From the NCBI RefSeq assembly GCF_006385135.1, contig NZ_CP041025.1, forward strand, positions 1,209,501 to 1,273,500: DNA of 64,000 nucleotides, given 5' to 3'. A program made the translations under genes and the position numbers. Below the pieces are notes generated by a model, which saw only the letters and a list, made by a program, of their open reading frames with translations, made no database searches and was not told the DNA's origin. Origin of the DNA: Paremcibacter congregatus (GTDB lineage Bacteria > Pseudomonadota > Alphaproteobacteria > Sphingomonadales > Emcibacteraceae). Shown in pieces: positions 10,845 through 18,351 of this stretch. Positions within the stretch are counted from its first letter, which is position 1. Each line of letters begins with the position of its first letter.

Positions 10845-10894
10845 GAAGAAGACCGTAAAGAGCAAATTGACCTAACTTGAAAAGGAGAAATACC

Positions 10895-11398
10895 ATGAGC
10901 ATTCGTGACCTTGTACCGTCTCTTTGGCAAGAAAAAGGGAATGGCCGCCGCGAATCCCTGATGCCGATTGAAACGTTGAAGGAAGAAATGGACCAGTTGT
11001 TTGATAATTTCTACCCTCTGTCCGGACGTCCTTTTCAGAGAAGGTGGGCGGACCGGAAGATATCCAGCATTGCACTGGCAGATATCGGGGAAACGGAAAA
11101 GGCTTTTGAAGTGACCATGGATCTGCCGGGGTTTGATGAAAAAGACATCGACATCACCTATGCGGACAACCAGTTGACTGTTGAAGGCAAGAAAGAAGAT
11201 ACCCGGGAAGAAGACGGCAGGGAATACCATCGGCTGGAACGCAGTTGTGGCTCCTTCCGCCGGTCTTTCTATCTGCCTGTGGATGTTCTGGAAGACAAAA
11301 TGAACGCTGTCTTTAAGAAAGGCGTTCTGAAAATTACTTTACCAAAATCGCCAGAGGCACAAAAGGCGCAAAAGAAAATAGCTATAAAAACGGCATAA
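10895..11398 (+). CDS. Hsp20/alpha-crystallin small heat-shock protein
   Basis: This 167-residue ATP-independent chaperone holds unfolding proteins. ATG 10895 follows the ribosome site AAAGGAG; an upstream in-frame TTG at 10877 is not needed. The alpha-crystallin domain spans roughly residues 45-155. It starts with SSIALADIGETEKAFEVTMDLPGF, quoted here as the first strand region, and ends with the conserved GVLKITLPK beta-strand and a short hydrophilic tail. The N-terminal segment DLVPSLWQEKGN resembles Hsp20 proteins that sit beside universal stress genes. An FNR/FixK-type promoter lies directly upstream, so induction on oxygen limitation rather than by heat is likely. Confidence 0.95.
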   Translation: MSIRDLVPSLWQEKGNGRRESLMPIETLKEEMDQLFDNFYPLSGRPFQRRWADRKISSIALADIGETEKAFEVTMDLPGFDEKDIDITYADNQLTVEGKKEDTREEDGREYHRLERSCGSFRRSFYLPVDVLEDKMNAVFKKGVLKITLPKSPEAQKAQKKIAIKTA

Positions 11399-11411
11399 AT
11401 TATGGACAGTC

Positions 11412-11447
11412 AGGAGGGAGTTTTCCTTTGTAGGGCGTCTCCCTCCT
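11412..11447 (+). terminator. Hairpin after hsp20, possible attenuating terminator
   Basis: A perfect 9-bp stem (AGGAGGGAG at 11412-11420 with CTCCCTCCT at 11439-11447) lies 13 bp after the hsp20 stop codon. Only two further T residues follow, so termination may be partial and the cupin gene may be read through. Confidence 0.5.
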
Positions 11448-11480
11448 TTGCACAAAACCGCATAGGGAAACGTTGTCAGG

Positions 11481-11963
11481 ATGGTGGAATGTTCAAACAT
11501 GATTAGAACAATGGATATACTGGTTGAATTGGGCAGAGGCATATCGGCCAAGCCCGTTCAATGGTGCAAGGGTCTTTATAACAAGATCCGCACCATATGG
11601 GAGGGGCACCGGCCTTGGGGATATTACAAGGTTCTGGAGAATACGTCGCACCGAAAGGTGAAGACAATTCATGTGACGCCGGGAAAAAGACTGAGTTTGC
11701 AAAAACACAGACATCGGTCCGAATACTGGTTGGTGGCCGAAGGCTGCGGTCTGGTAGAGGTCAATGACAAGGAGTTGTTATTGGAGCCGGGCAACAGTAT
11801 CGCGATTCCTCAGGATACCACCCACAGGGTGACCAATGTGGGGAAAGAACCGTTGGTCTTTGTCGAGATACAAGTAGGCGATTATCTGGAGGAAGACGAT
11901 ATTATCCGCCTGGAAGATGATTATGGTCGCAGAACGGCTGAAACCCAGAAGTCTCAGATTTAG
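11481..11963 (+). CDS. Cupin protein of the mannose-6-phosphate isomerase type II family
   Basis: This 160-residue single-domain cupin resembles the isomerase half of ManC-type bifunctional GDP-mannose enzymes. Features are RPWGYYKVLE near 44-54, KRLSLQKHRHRSEYWLVAEG with the metal-binding His/Glu cluster near 73-92, and the second cupin motif PGNSIAIPQDTTHRVTN. The guanylyltransferase half is absent. It may interconvert mannose-6-phosphate and fructose-6-phosphate, which suits a neighbour GH130 pathway, but stand-alone cupins of this type can have other sugar substrates. ATG 11499 is an alternative start. The ribosome site is weak for both. Confidence 0.82.
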   Translation: MVECSNMIRTMDILVELGRGISAKPVQWCKGLYNKIRTIWEGHRPWGYYKVLENTSHRKVKTIHVTPGKRLSLQKHRHRSEYWLVAEGCGLVEVNDKELLLEPGNSIAIPQDTTHRVTNVGKEPLVFVEIQVGDYLEEDDIIRLEDDYGRRTAETQKSQI

Positions 11964-12038
11964 TGAGCCTTTGCTGACAAGTTATGTGGAGCGATATGTT
12001 GCTTGGTGAAACAGACATTAACAGAAGGAGATGTTAAA

Positions 12039-12485
12039 ATGCTGGTCAAAGACATTATGTCCCATTTTGTCACGACGATTGATGAGGAGGCCAGTTTAAA
12101 GGAGGCCGCAAGCAAGATGCGTGATCATGATATCGGTTGTTTACTTGTCAGCCGGGAGGACAACCTTTCCGGCATCGTGACGGATCGGGATATTACCTGC
12201 AAAGGGGTAGCGGACGGGATGGACATTGATGCAATGATTGTTAGTGATGTGATGACCCATGATGTGATCTGGTGTGCGGAAAACAGCGATGTGGAGGATG
12301 CCCTACATATTATGGAAAACAATCAGATCAGACGCCTGCCTGTTTTGGATGGAGAGAAGAATTTGGTGGGGGTTTTATCGATTGGTGATATTTCAACGCA
12401 AATGCCTCATGAACTTTCAGGGGAAGTGATTGAAGCTATTTCGAAGACGGGGAAAAGAAAACCGCCGATGACGACGGTGAGTTAG
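12039..12485 (+). CDS. Two-CBS-domain protein
   Basis: This 148-residue protein consists of a CBS pair (Bateman module). The first repeat is VKDIMSHFVTTIDEEASLKEAA and following, ending GIVTDRDITCKGV; the second begins VSDVMTHDVIWC and ends GVLSIGDIS. CBS pairs bind adenine nucleotides and act as energy sensors. Stand-alone versions are typical of hypoxic or dormancy gene sets (for example the mycobacterial hypoxic response protein Hrp1). ATG 12039 follows AGAAGGAG at a good distance; an upstream TTG frame start at 12003 is less likely. It probably shares a transcript with hsp20 and the cupin gene. Confidence 0.93.
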   Translation: MLVKDIMSHFVTTIDEEASLKEAASKMRDHDIGCLLVSREDNLSGIVTDRDITCKGVADGMDIDAMIVSDVMTHDVIWCAENSDVEDALHIMENNQIRRLPVLDGEKNLVGVLSIGDISTQMPHELSGEVIEAISKTGKRKPPMTTVS

Positions 12486-12557
12486 TCGAATAAAATACGC
12501 TTTTGGATATTGAGGGATAAACAAATGCCGTAATCTTGAGAAAGGAATAAAAAAGCT

Positions 12558-13133
12558 GTGGCATTGGAAATGGTTGATATCCTTACGTTAAACAAACAAA
12601 CAAAAAACATTATGGATGCGGTTAGTTCTCTTGTGGTGGTCATGGATGAGGGCGGTCGAATTACATATATTAATCAGGCCTGCACAGATATTACAGGATA
12701 TTGTTTCTCCGATGTAGAAGGACGATATATCTGGGATTTTTTATTCTGTCCTGTTTACGCTGCGGAGGCGCGGCGTGCATTTCATGACCTCATATCAACC
12801 CACAAACCTTGTCACGGAAAGACGGTTTGGCGCGCCCGGGACGGGACGTCGAATTTAATTTCCTGGTCCAGTCAGGTTATTAAAGGCGCATCGGATGACA
12901 AAATATCTGTGATTGCGACAGGGGTGGGGGTTAGTCAGCAAGCCGTTGCGGCGCTTGGTATTGATGGAATAGCGCATGATTTTAATAATCTTTTGACGGT
13001 GATTATAGGCAATCTGGAAATTCTGCAGGATTATGTCAAGGCGCCTGAAGGCCATGCATTGATCGGAGATGCTATTATAAGCGCCGGGCAGGGGGCGAGA
13101 TTGATCGAGAGCCTGTGCCGGAACAATGGGTAA
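12558..13133 (+). CDS. PAS-HisKA protein lacking a kinase ATPase domain (truncated sensor kinase)
   Basis: This 191-residue protein has one PAS domain (residues about 15-125, with MDEGGRITYINQACTDITGY) and the first HisKA helix with the phospho-acceptor motif [20 protein letters not shown] near 140-160. It then stops where a normal kinase would continue into the second helix and HATPase. The kinase motif closely matches that of the hybrid kinase at 1-4053. Downstream frames to 13250 show no HATPase sequence, so it is truncation rather than a single frameshift. GTG 12558 is chosen with AAGGA upstream; ATG 12570 is possible. It may be a decaying gene, a dominant-negative dimer partner, or a phosphotransfer-type protein. 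Confidence 0.75.
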   Translation: MALEMVDILTLNKQTKNIMDAVSSLVVVMDEGGRITYINQACTDITGYCFSDVEGRYIWDFLFCPVYAAEARRAFHDLISTHKPCHGKTVWRARDGTSNLISWSSQVIKGASDDKISVIATGVGVSQQAVAALGIDGIAHDFNNLLTVIIGNLEILQDYVKAPEGHALIGDAIISAGQGARLIESLCRNNG

Positions 13134-13168
13134 CACCTGGTCAGAACCTGACAAAACTTCAAGACGGA

Positions 13169-13209
13169 TTGATTACAGTCAAGCGACGCGAACCTCTACG
13201 CATTATGAT
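13169..13209 (+). promoter_or_regulatory. FNR/FixK box and -10 element upstream of the cytochrome lipoprotein
   Basis: TTGATTACAGTCAA at 13169-13182 matches the palindrome with one change in the right half. TATGAT at 13204-13209 is a 5-of-6 -10 element, 21 bp past the box. The predicted start near 13216 leaves a 42-nt leader before the ATG at 13258. Confidence 0.8.
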
Positions 13210-13257
13210 GGCGCCCACAGGAAATATTATTCATAAAAATACAAGGAAGGCTCAGTC

Positions 13258-13710
13258 ATGAAAACACTATTTATTTCCATTCTTGGCGTTTCTCTAATCA
13301 TGTTTCTCACCGGCTGCGATCAGGGCCCCAAATCCGCAAGGGGATTTAGTTTGCCAGAAGGCAGTGTGGTGAATGGGGAAATTAAATTTGTCCAGCTAAA
13401 ATGCAATGATTGTCATTCCGTTGTGGGACGTGAAGAAATCAGAGAAGATGTCGACCCGATCATGACGGTGCCGTTGGGAGGAATGACGACACGCATTGTT
13501 ACATACGGGGAGCTCGTCACATCGATTATCAATCCTTCCCATAAGATATCACAACGATATCTTGCGACACCAGTTGAAGAGGAGGGGCAGTCAAAAATGC
13601 GTAACTACAATGAACTTATGACTGTTCAGGAGCTTATTGATATTGTTGCATTCCTGTCAGAGCAATATGAATTGCAACCCTATCCCAAGACATACTATAC
13701 CGTTTATTGA
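13258..13710 (+). CDS. Monohaem c-type cytochrome lipoprotein
   Basis: This 150-residue protein has a lipoprotein signal with lipobox LTGC (Cys at residue 19), so it is probably anchored in the periplasmic face of a membrane. The haem-binding site CNDCH lies near residue 57, and the late Met in SKMRNYNEL could be the distal ligand. The ribosome site AAGGA precedes ATG 13258. The leader carries an FNR/FixK-type promoter, consistent with an electron carrier made when oxygen is low. Its redox partner is not evident in the window. Confidence 0.88.
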   Translation: MKTLFISILGVSLIMFLTGCDQGPKSARGFSLPEGSVVNGEIKFVQLKCNDCHSVVGREEIREDVDPIMTVPLGGMTTRIVTYGELVTSIINPSHKISQRYLATPVEEEGQSKMRNYNELMTVQELIDIVAFLSEQYELQPYPKTYYTVY

Positions 13711-13741
13711 GCGGTTCACCGGATTTTCTGGAAGGTTCACA

Positions 13742-14446
13742 TCATAGGGTTTGCGCCAGAGCGGATAATTGTTTCTGGTCCTTGAGGGTGAATTGGCTTG
13801 CGCTGAGAAGCTTGATCAATCCTGCCCGGTTGAATTTACTGAAAACACGGCAGACGGTTTCCTGGGTCAGTCCAAGATAATCTGCAATATCAAGGCGGGA
13901 CATCGGCAGGGAAACAACGGCTTCCTGTGACGGAACCTGGATCGTTGTCCATCTCTGGCAGTTCAGCAGAAAAGTCGCCACCCGTTCATCGGGCTTTTTG
14001 CGCCCCAAAGACACCAGCTGTGCATGTGTGTCGCTCAGTTGGTGATAGGCAATTTCTATCATTTTCTGGGCGAGGTCCGGATTTGATTGTAACAGCTGTT
14101 CCATTCTGGAAAGGGTATGGTAATAGACGGTAGTGTCGGTAATGGCTTCTGCACTGTAAAAATATCGCCCGCGCGCCGGCAACCCGAGAATGTCGCCTTT
14201 GGTATAGAAACCTGTAATCTGGCGACGGCCGTCATTGAGAATAGTATAGGTTTTTACCGTACCTGTCACAATCTCATAAAGGTAATGAATGGTGTCATCT
14301 TCGAATAGAATGGTCTGTCCGGAATGGTAGTTAAGAATATTTCTGACTTCGGGATGTAGGAATATTTTTGCGTTGTCTTGTGTGAAGGTAGACAGGCAGG
14401 ATGGGTATTTGACGGCATTATTCTTGGCGAGGGCTATAGATCGCAT
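13742..14446 (-). CDS. Crp/Fnr-family transcription regulator, FixK-like
   Basis: This 234-residue protein has a cyclic-nucleotide-type sensor barrel (HSGQTILFEDDTIHYLYEIVTG is the opening strand region), a dimerisation helix and a winged helix ending in LGLTQETVCRVF. The recognition helix pattern E-x-x-C-R corresponds to FNR E-x-x-S-R, which reads TTGAT half-sites. The four Fe-S cysteines of FNR are missing (one Cys near the N-terminus only), so it is FixK/Dnr-like and would not sense oxygen through a 4Fe-4S cluster. ATG 14446 follows CTGGAG; a longer frame opens at 14509. It is the best candidate in the window for binding the four boxes at 4129, 10804, 13169 and 18168. Confidence 0.92.
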   Translation of the reverse strand: MRSIALAKNNAVKYPSCLSTFTQDNAKIFLHPEVRNILNYHSGQTILFEDDTIHYLYEIVTGTVKTYTILNDGRRQITGFYTKGDILGLPARGRYFYSAEAITDTTVYYHTLSRMEQLLQSNPDLAQKMIEIAYHQLSDTHAQLVSLGRKKPDERVATFLLNCQRWTTIQVPSQEAVVSLPMSRLDIADYLGLTQETVCRVFSKFNRAGLIKLLSASQFTLKDQKQLSALAQTL

Positions 14447-14526
14447 GGCAAAGTCTCCAGAGGGATAATATGAAGTATATATCTTGTAACGACCCTTGAA
14501 AATTGACATACTTAGGTAACGCTCTC

Positions 14527-14576
14527 ATGTCACGGGTTGCTGTATATGGTGACATTTTGTGACATTGACCTATAAT
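14527..14576 (+). promoter_or_regulatory. Direct and inverted repeats with -10 element upstream of the response regulator
   Basis: GTGACATT occurs at 14549-14556 and again at 14559-14566, exactly 10 bp apart. The inverted copy ATGTCAC is at 14527-14533. A perfect TATAAT follows at 14571-14576. Direct repeats one helical turn apart over the -35 region are typical of OmpR-family binding, so autoregulation is plausible. The site also lies between the divergent FixK-like and response-regulator genes. Confidence 0.5.
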
Positions 14577-14622
14577 AAATGTATGTGCACATTACTTTGA
14601 GGGTGATAAAACAGGTTCGGGG

Positions 14623-15357
14623 ATGGACATGGCAAAAATTCTGATCGTAGATGATGATGAGGCTATTCTGAGGATGTTGGAGAAATTTCTCCGTCAGGAA
14701 GGCTTTGATGTCGCGACTGTTGCGAACGGAACAATCGCATTGGCAAAGATCAAAGCGTATGAGCCTGACATCATTTTGCTGGACATTAATCTTCCTGGTG
14801 AAGATGGTTTGACGGTGGCCAAGAAGCTCCGGCTTGAAAATCAGAATATTGGTATCATCATGGTGACGGGTAAAGGGGATATCATCGATCGTGTCGTGGG
14901 GTTGGAAATGGGAGCCGATGATTATATCGCCAAACCGTTTCACCTGAGAGAGGTGCTCGCCCGGATACGCAGCATATTAAGGCGTAGAGAACACACAGCT
15001 GTTTATGATGATGCGGATCAGAATGGTCTCCTTAAAAAAACATTACGTTTCAACGATTGGCAGGCTGATTTGGGAGCGCGGGTTTTAACCGGACCGGACG
15101 GCAACAAGGTGCCCCTGACCTCGGGTGATTTCAGGCTGCTGGAAGTTTTTCTCAAAAATCCTCAACGGGTCTTAAGCCGGGATCAAATCCTGGATTTTGT
15201 TGCGGCCCGTCAGTGGGAGCCCTATGACCGCAGCGTCGATACCAGGGTGCGCCGGCTTCGGGGTAAAATAGAGAAAGACCCGAGTACGCCCGAAATTATC
15301 AAAACGGTGCGGGGGGAAGGGTATGTTTTCTCAACACAAGTTGAAGTATCGTCTTAA
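14623..15357 (+). CDS. OmpR/PhoB-family response regulator
   Basis: This 244-residue protein has an N-terminal receiver (acidic pocket DDDE near residue 11, phospho-acceptor Asp in LLDINLPGEDG near 55, Lys in YIAKPF near 105) and a C-terminal winged helix with LTSGDFRLLEVFLKNPQRVLSR cut here as the start of the effector and ending SVDTRVRRLRGKIE. No cognate kinase gene is adjacent; the truncated PAS-HisKA gene at 12558 and the hybrid kinase at the left edge are the only kinases nearby. ATG 14629 is an alternative start. It is divergent from the FixK-like gene. Confidence 0.93.
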   Translation: MDMAKILIVDDDEAILRMLEKFLRQEGFDVATVANGTIALAKIKAYEPDIILLDINLPGEDGLTVAKKLRLENQNIGIIMVTGKGDIIDRVVGLEMGADDYIAKPFHLREVLARIRSILRRREHTAVYDDADQNGLLKKTLRFNDWQADLGARVLTGPDGNKVPLTSGDFRLLEVFLKNPQRVLSRDQILDFVAARQWEPYDRSVDTRVRRLRGKIEKDPSTPEIIKTVRGEGYVFSTQVEVSS

Positions 15358-15393
15358 GGTCTTTTCGTTACGGCCTATACACAGGCGCAGGGA

Positions 15394-16770
15394 TCACAGG
15401 CCGGAAGGATATGTTTCATCCAGTTCCCCTTGATGCCAATGGGGCGTCACGGCCAGAGGCACCACTGCGGTTGTGGTGTTAAAATGGATCAGGTAATCAA
15501 ATTGTTCCGGTAATATGGCTTCAAAATAGTGGCTTTCGCGTTCTGTATCGGGACGATAGATTACGCCGATTGCACGTTGCAGACGGGGAGAAAGCAGCAA
15601 GTCGGTTACGTTATTATCTTCTCTGAGGTTGATCAGAAAATTTTTCTGGTTCACCTGATGAAAAATATCTTCATAGCTGCCGGGAATGGGGGGCCTGACA
15701 GTTTTGGTTCTGGCAGGGGCGTCCCAGTTTGATGCCGCGGTCACGCTGCCTTCCGCGGTAGAAAAGCCGATGAGAAGGGCTTTGTCGCCGTAAGTTTCTC
15801 TTGCAAGTTGACCAATATTGAATTCGCCCCGTCGGGACATTTCGGTGGCGGCGGCATTGCCAATATGAGAATTGTGGGCCCAGATGATGGTTTTGGCTGG
15901 TTTATACGACTTTTCGGACAGATACCCTGCTAAGGCCTGGTAGGTTTCAAACATATGTTGATCCCGCATGTTCCACAGGTTCTGCCGAGAGGTGTTTTTG
16001 TTGCTAAACATCGCCCGATAATATTTTTCTGCATTACATACGACTTTGGCATTTTGTTCTGCACAAAAATATTCATCCGCGGCCAAAAGTCCGTCTTTGA
16101 CCATATACTGGTATGATTTTTTCCTTATATCCACCAATTGAGCAATAATTTCATTTTCACAGGAATCGGTCAGCCCCAGGGTCATGGCGAGACCATAGGA
16201 TTGCGGGTTCTCCATGAAATGATCAAGGCAGCTATAGCGTTCCCGGGCTACGGCGGCGGATTCCGGGTCTGTTTTCTCCAGATAGGCGATGACGGCATGG
16301 ATGGATGTGCTCATGCTATACAAGTCCAGACCATAAAACCCGATGGGGCGGGCCTTGCTGGCATATAGTTCATTATATGCCCTGAGCCAGGTGATGAAAT
16401 GTTGCACGTCATGGTTCGCCCACATCCATGTGGGAAAGCGTTCAAAATGATCCAGGGCTGCCCGTGCGGTGGTGCCAGGATAGAGGCCGCTGACATATCT
16501 GTTTATGGCGTAGGCATCCGGCCAATCGGCTTCTACCGCAATGGCATTATATCCTTGTTCAATAATGAGACGTTGACTGAGTTCGGCGCGGGCGCGATAG
16601 AATTCATGGGTTCCATGTGTCGCCTCCCCAAGAAGTACGACCTGTTTGTCGGCGGCGGCATCAACAATGTCATCATATTCACGCAAGGATTCTCCCACGG
16701 AACAGGCGCTTTTTTCAAGGGCAGCAATCAGATGTTTGTCATCTTTGGGCATGATTTTTAATCCATACAT
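15394..16770 (-). CDS. Erythromycin esterase-family protein
   Basis: This 458-residue protein has the EreA-like signature GEATHGTHEFYRARAELSQR near residue 47, a conserved EADWPDAYAINRYV, and IWAHNSHIGNA with catalytic-type His residues. The family includes macrolide esterases, but most chromosomal members are of unknown function. They are often fused or adjacent to phosphoribosyltransferase and dienelactone-hydrolase-like proteins, as here. It is the third gene of that unit and its start overlaps the end of the preceding gene. ATG 16752 is a second possible start. Drug resistance should not be assumed; the FNR-type promoter of the operon points to stress physiology. Confidence 0.88.
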   Translation of the reverse strand: MYGLKIMPKDDKHLIAALEKSACSVGESLREYDDIVDAAADKQVVLLGEATHGTHEFYRARAELSQRLIIEQGYNAIAVEADWPDAYAINRYVSGLYPGTTARAALDHFERFPTWMWANHDVQHFITWLRAYNELYASKARPIGFYGLDLYSMSTSIHAVIAYLEKTDPESAAVARERYSCLDHFMENPQSYGLAMTLGLTDSCENEIIAQLVDIRKKSYQYMVKDGLLAADEYFCAEQNAKVVCNAEKYYRAMFSNKNTSRQNLWNMRDQHMFETYQALAGYLSEKSYKPAKTIIWAHNSHIGNAAATEMSRRGEFNIGQLARETYGDKALLIGFSTAEGSVTAASNWDAPARTKTVRPPIPGSYEDIFHQVNQKNFLINLREDNNVTDLLLSPRLQRAIGVIYRPDTERESHYFEAILPEQFDYLIHFNTTTAVVPLAVTPHWHQGELDETYPSGL

Positions 16771-17423
16771 GAGTTTTTCTGTATTCTATTCTGCATCAGC
16801 AGCCTTTCGACTTCTTCATCGCTGGTTTGCGAGAAGTCGCCGTACCACCGCCCGACGCCATCGAAGGGTTCCGGGGTGTGGAGACAGATGAGTTCATCTG
16901 CCAGTTCCTCCAGTTCCTTGCAGGTGCGCAGACTGCCGACCGGGATGGCGATAATCAGACGACTGGCATTTGTCTTCTTCAGGGCATTCACGGCAGCATG
17001 CATGGTTGCCCCTGTTGCTAACCCGTCATCAATCAAAATGATGGTTTTGTCGTCGAAATTTGGCGCTGGCCTGTCGTGGCGGTATAACTGGCGTCGCCGG
17101 TTGAGCTCCTGAGTTTCCTGCTTGATGACGCTCTCGATGAGAGGGGAGGGGATGTCGAGTAAATCGACAACGTCGCGGTTGATATAAAGGATATTATCTT
17201 CCGCAATGGCCCCCATGGCAAATTCTCTCTGGCCGGGAACGCCTAATTTTCGCACCAGAAGCACATCCAGGGGAAGCTTCAGCTGTTCGGCGACTTCAAA
17301 GGCGACAGGAACGCCGCCGCGCGGTAAGGCAAGTACTAGGGTATCTTTTTCTTTCTGATATTTGGATAAGGCCGCGGCGAGTTCCTGTCCGGCATGTGTT
17401 CGATCGCGAAAATACATAGTCAT
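16758..17423 (-). CDS. Phosphoribosyltransferase-family protein
   Basis: This 221-residue protein has a type I phosphoribosyltransferase fold with PRPP-binding loop IILIDDGLATGATMHAA near residue 120-135 and LALPRGGVPVAFEVA near 35. It ends LHTPEPFDGVGRWYGDFSQT, a tail common in the subgroup that travels with erythromycin-esterase-like proteins. ATG 17423 is chosen because it forms a TAATG overlap with the stop codon of the upstream hydrolase; the frame is open to 17447. Substrate is unknown. In Mycobacterium tuberculosis Rv2030c a similar domain is fused to an erythromycin-esterase domain. Confidence 0.88.
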   Translation of the reverse strand: MTMYFRDRTHAGQELAAALSKYQKEKDTLVLALPRGGVPVAFEVAEQLKLPLDVLLVRKLGVPGQREFAMGAIAEDNILYINRDVVDLLDIPSPLIESVIKQETQELNRRRQLYRHDRPAPNFDDKTIILIDDGLATGATMHAAVNALKKTNASRLIIAIPVGSLRTCKELEELADELICLHTPEPFDGVGRWYGDFSQTSDEEVERLLMQNRIQKNSCMD

Positions 17424-18103
17424 TATCCCAAATAAAGTTTGAACCATTTCATCGCTTCGTGAGCAGCTAACTTGAGTGTGCCTGGTTCCTCGAAAAGATG
17501 CGTTGCGCCGGGAATAATATGAAGTCGGGAGTGTTTGTTCAGTTTGCTCAAGGCATCACGATTGAGTTCCAGTACGGTGAGATCTTTTTCGCCAACAATC
17601 AGTAATGTGGGGGCGTCCACTTGGGAAAGATATTCTCTGGCAAGGTCAGGCCGTCCGCCACGGGACACGACGGCAGAAATTGGTACTGTTTTCCTGGCGG
17701 CGGCGATCAGGGCGGCTCCGCCACCGGTACTGGAGCCGAAATAGCCCAATTTCAAATGTTGTGTGATCGGTTCATTCTTGGCCCATGAGGCGATTTCCAC
17801 CAACCTGTCTGCCAGTAACGGAATGTCAAAGCGCAGGTGGCGGGTGCGCAGATCAATTTGTTCCTCTTTATCTGTCAAAAGATCAATCAGCAAGGTGGCA
17901 ATTTTTTGGTCATGCAGTATTTCCGCCACATACCAGTTACGGGAACTGTGCCGACTGCTGCCGCTGCCGTGGGCAAAAATAACAAGACCATGGGCGTCTT
18001 TCGGTACAGTGAGACGCCCGTAGAGGGTTATATATTTCAGAGGAATTTGTACATTTTTATCCCGAATGGGGAGAAGGTTAGTAGGGGTATCCGGGACAGA
18101 CAT
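17423..18103 (-). CDS. Dienelactone-hydrolase-like alpha/beta hydrolase
   Basis: This 226-residue alpha/beta hydrolase has the oxyanion segment GLVIFAHGSGSSRHSSRN, the nucleophile elbow GYFGSSTGGGAAL, a late Asp in LLIVGEKDLTVLELN and a His in IPGATHLFEEPG. The frame is open further upstream, with ATG 18157 or TTG 18181. Start 18103 is preferred: it follows GAGGAAAG, and the FNR-type promoter for this gene puts the transcript start near 18134, downstream of the longer starts. It heads a three-gene minus-strand operon with the phosphoribosyltransferase and erythromycin-esterase-like genes. Confidence 0.86.
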   Translation of the reverse strand: MSVPDTPTNLLPIRDKNVQIPLKYITLYGRLTVPKDAHGLVIFAHGSGSSRHSSRNWYVAEILHDQKIATLLIDLLTDKEEQIDLRTRHLRFDIPLLADRLVEIASWAKNEPITQHLKLGYFGSSTGGGAALIAAARKTVPISAVVSRGGRPDLAREYLSQVDAPTLLIVGEKDLTVLELNRDALSKLNKHSRLHIIPGATHLFEEPGTLKLAAHEAMKWFKLYLG

Positions 18104-18140
18104 CTGGCTTTCCTCTGGGACAGTTTCAGAACCAGTGCTT

Positions 18141-18208
18141 ATTTTATCATGCCTCATTGCCCCCTGATTGATCGGAATCAATCCTCTGCCACACGGCAGG
18201 CGTATAAC
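18141..18208. promoter_or_regulatory. Bidirectional FNR/FixK promoter
   Basis: TTGATCGGAATCAA at 18168-18181 is a perfect palindromic box. On the minus strand a -10 element TAAAAT occupies 18146-18141; on the plus strand TATAAC occupies 18203-18208. Both are exactly 21 bp from the box edge, so one dimer site may drive the hydrolase operon leftward and the AtpR-like gene rightward. Confidence 0.83.
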
Positions 18209-18267
18209 TGAAACTAACCATTGAATTTTGTGAGGTGCGGTAAGATTTTGAAACCAACCGCTTTAAT

Positions 18268-18299
18268 CAATTGGGGTATCGCACAATTGGGGTATCGCA
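18268..18299 (+). repeat. Perfect 16-bp tandem duplication
   Basis: CAATTGGGGTATCGCA occurs twice back to back (18268-18283 and 18284-18299). It lies in the predicted leader of the AtpR-like gene, 53 nt before its start codon. It could be a recent slippage event or a binding site. Confidence 0.9.
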
Positions 18300-18351
18300 A
18301 TAGTAGGAGAATTATGCATGTCCTGAAGCAAGGCGAGGAAAGGTAATAAAC

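Noticed and set aside
13811-13820. TTGATCAA inside the FixK-like gene as an FNR box
   Set aside because: The half-sites have no N4 spacer and lie within coding sequence.
15394-16770. Macrolide resistance gene
   Set aside because: The erythromycin-esterase family is broad and the gene sits in an FNR-controlled operon with a phosphoribosyltransferase and a hydrolase; resistance cannot be claimed.
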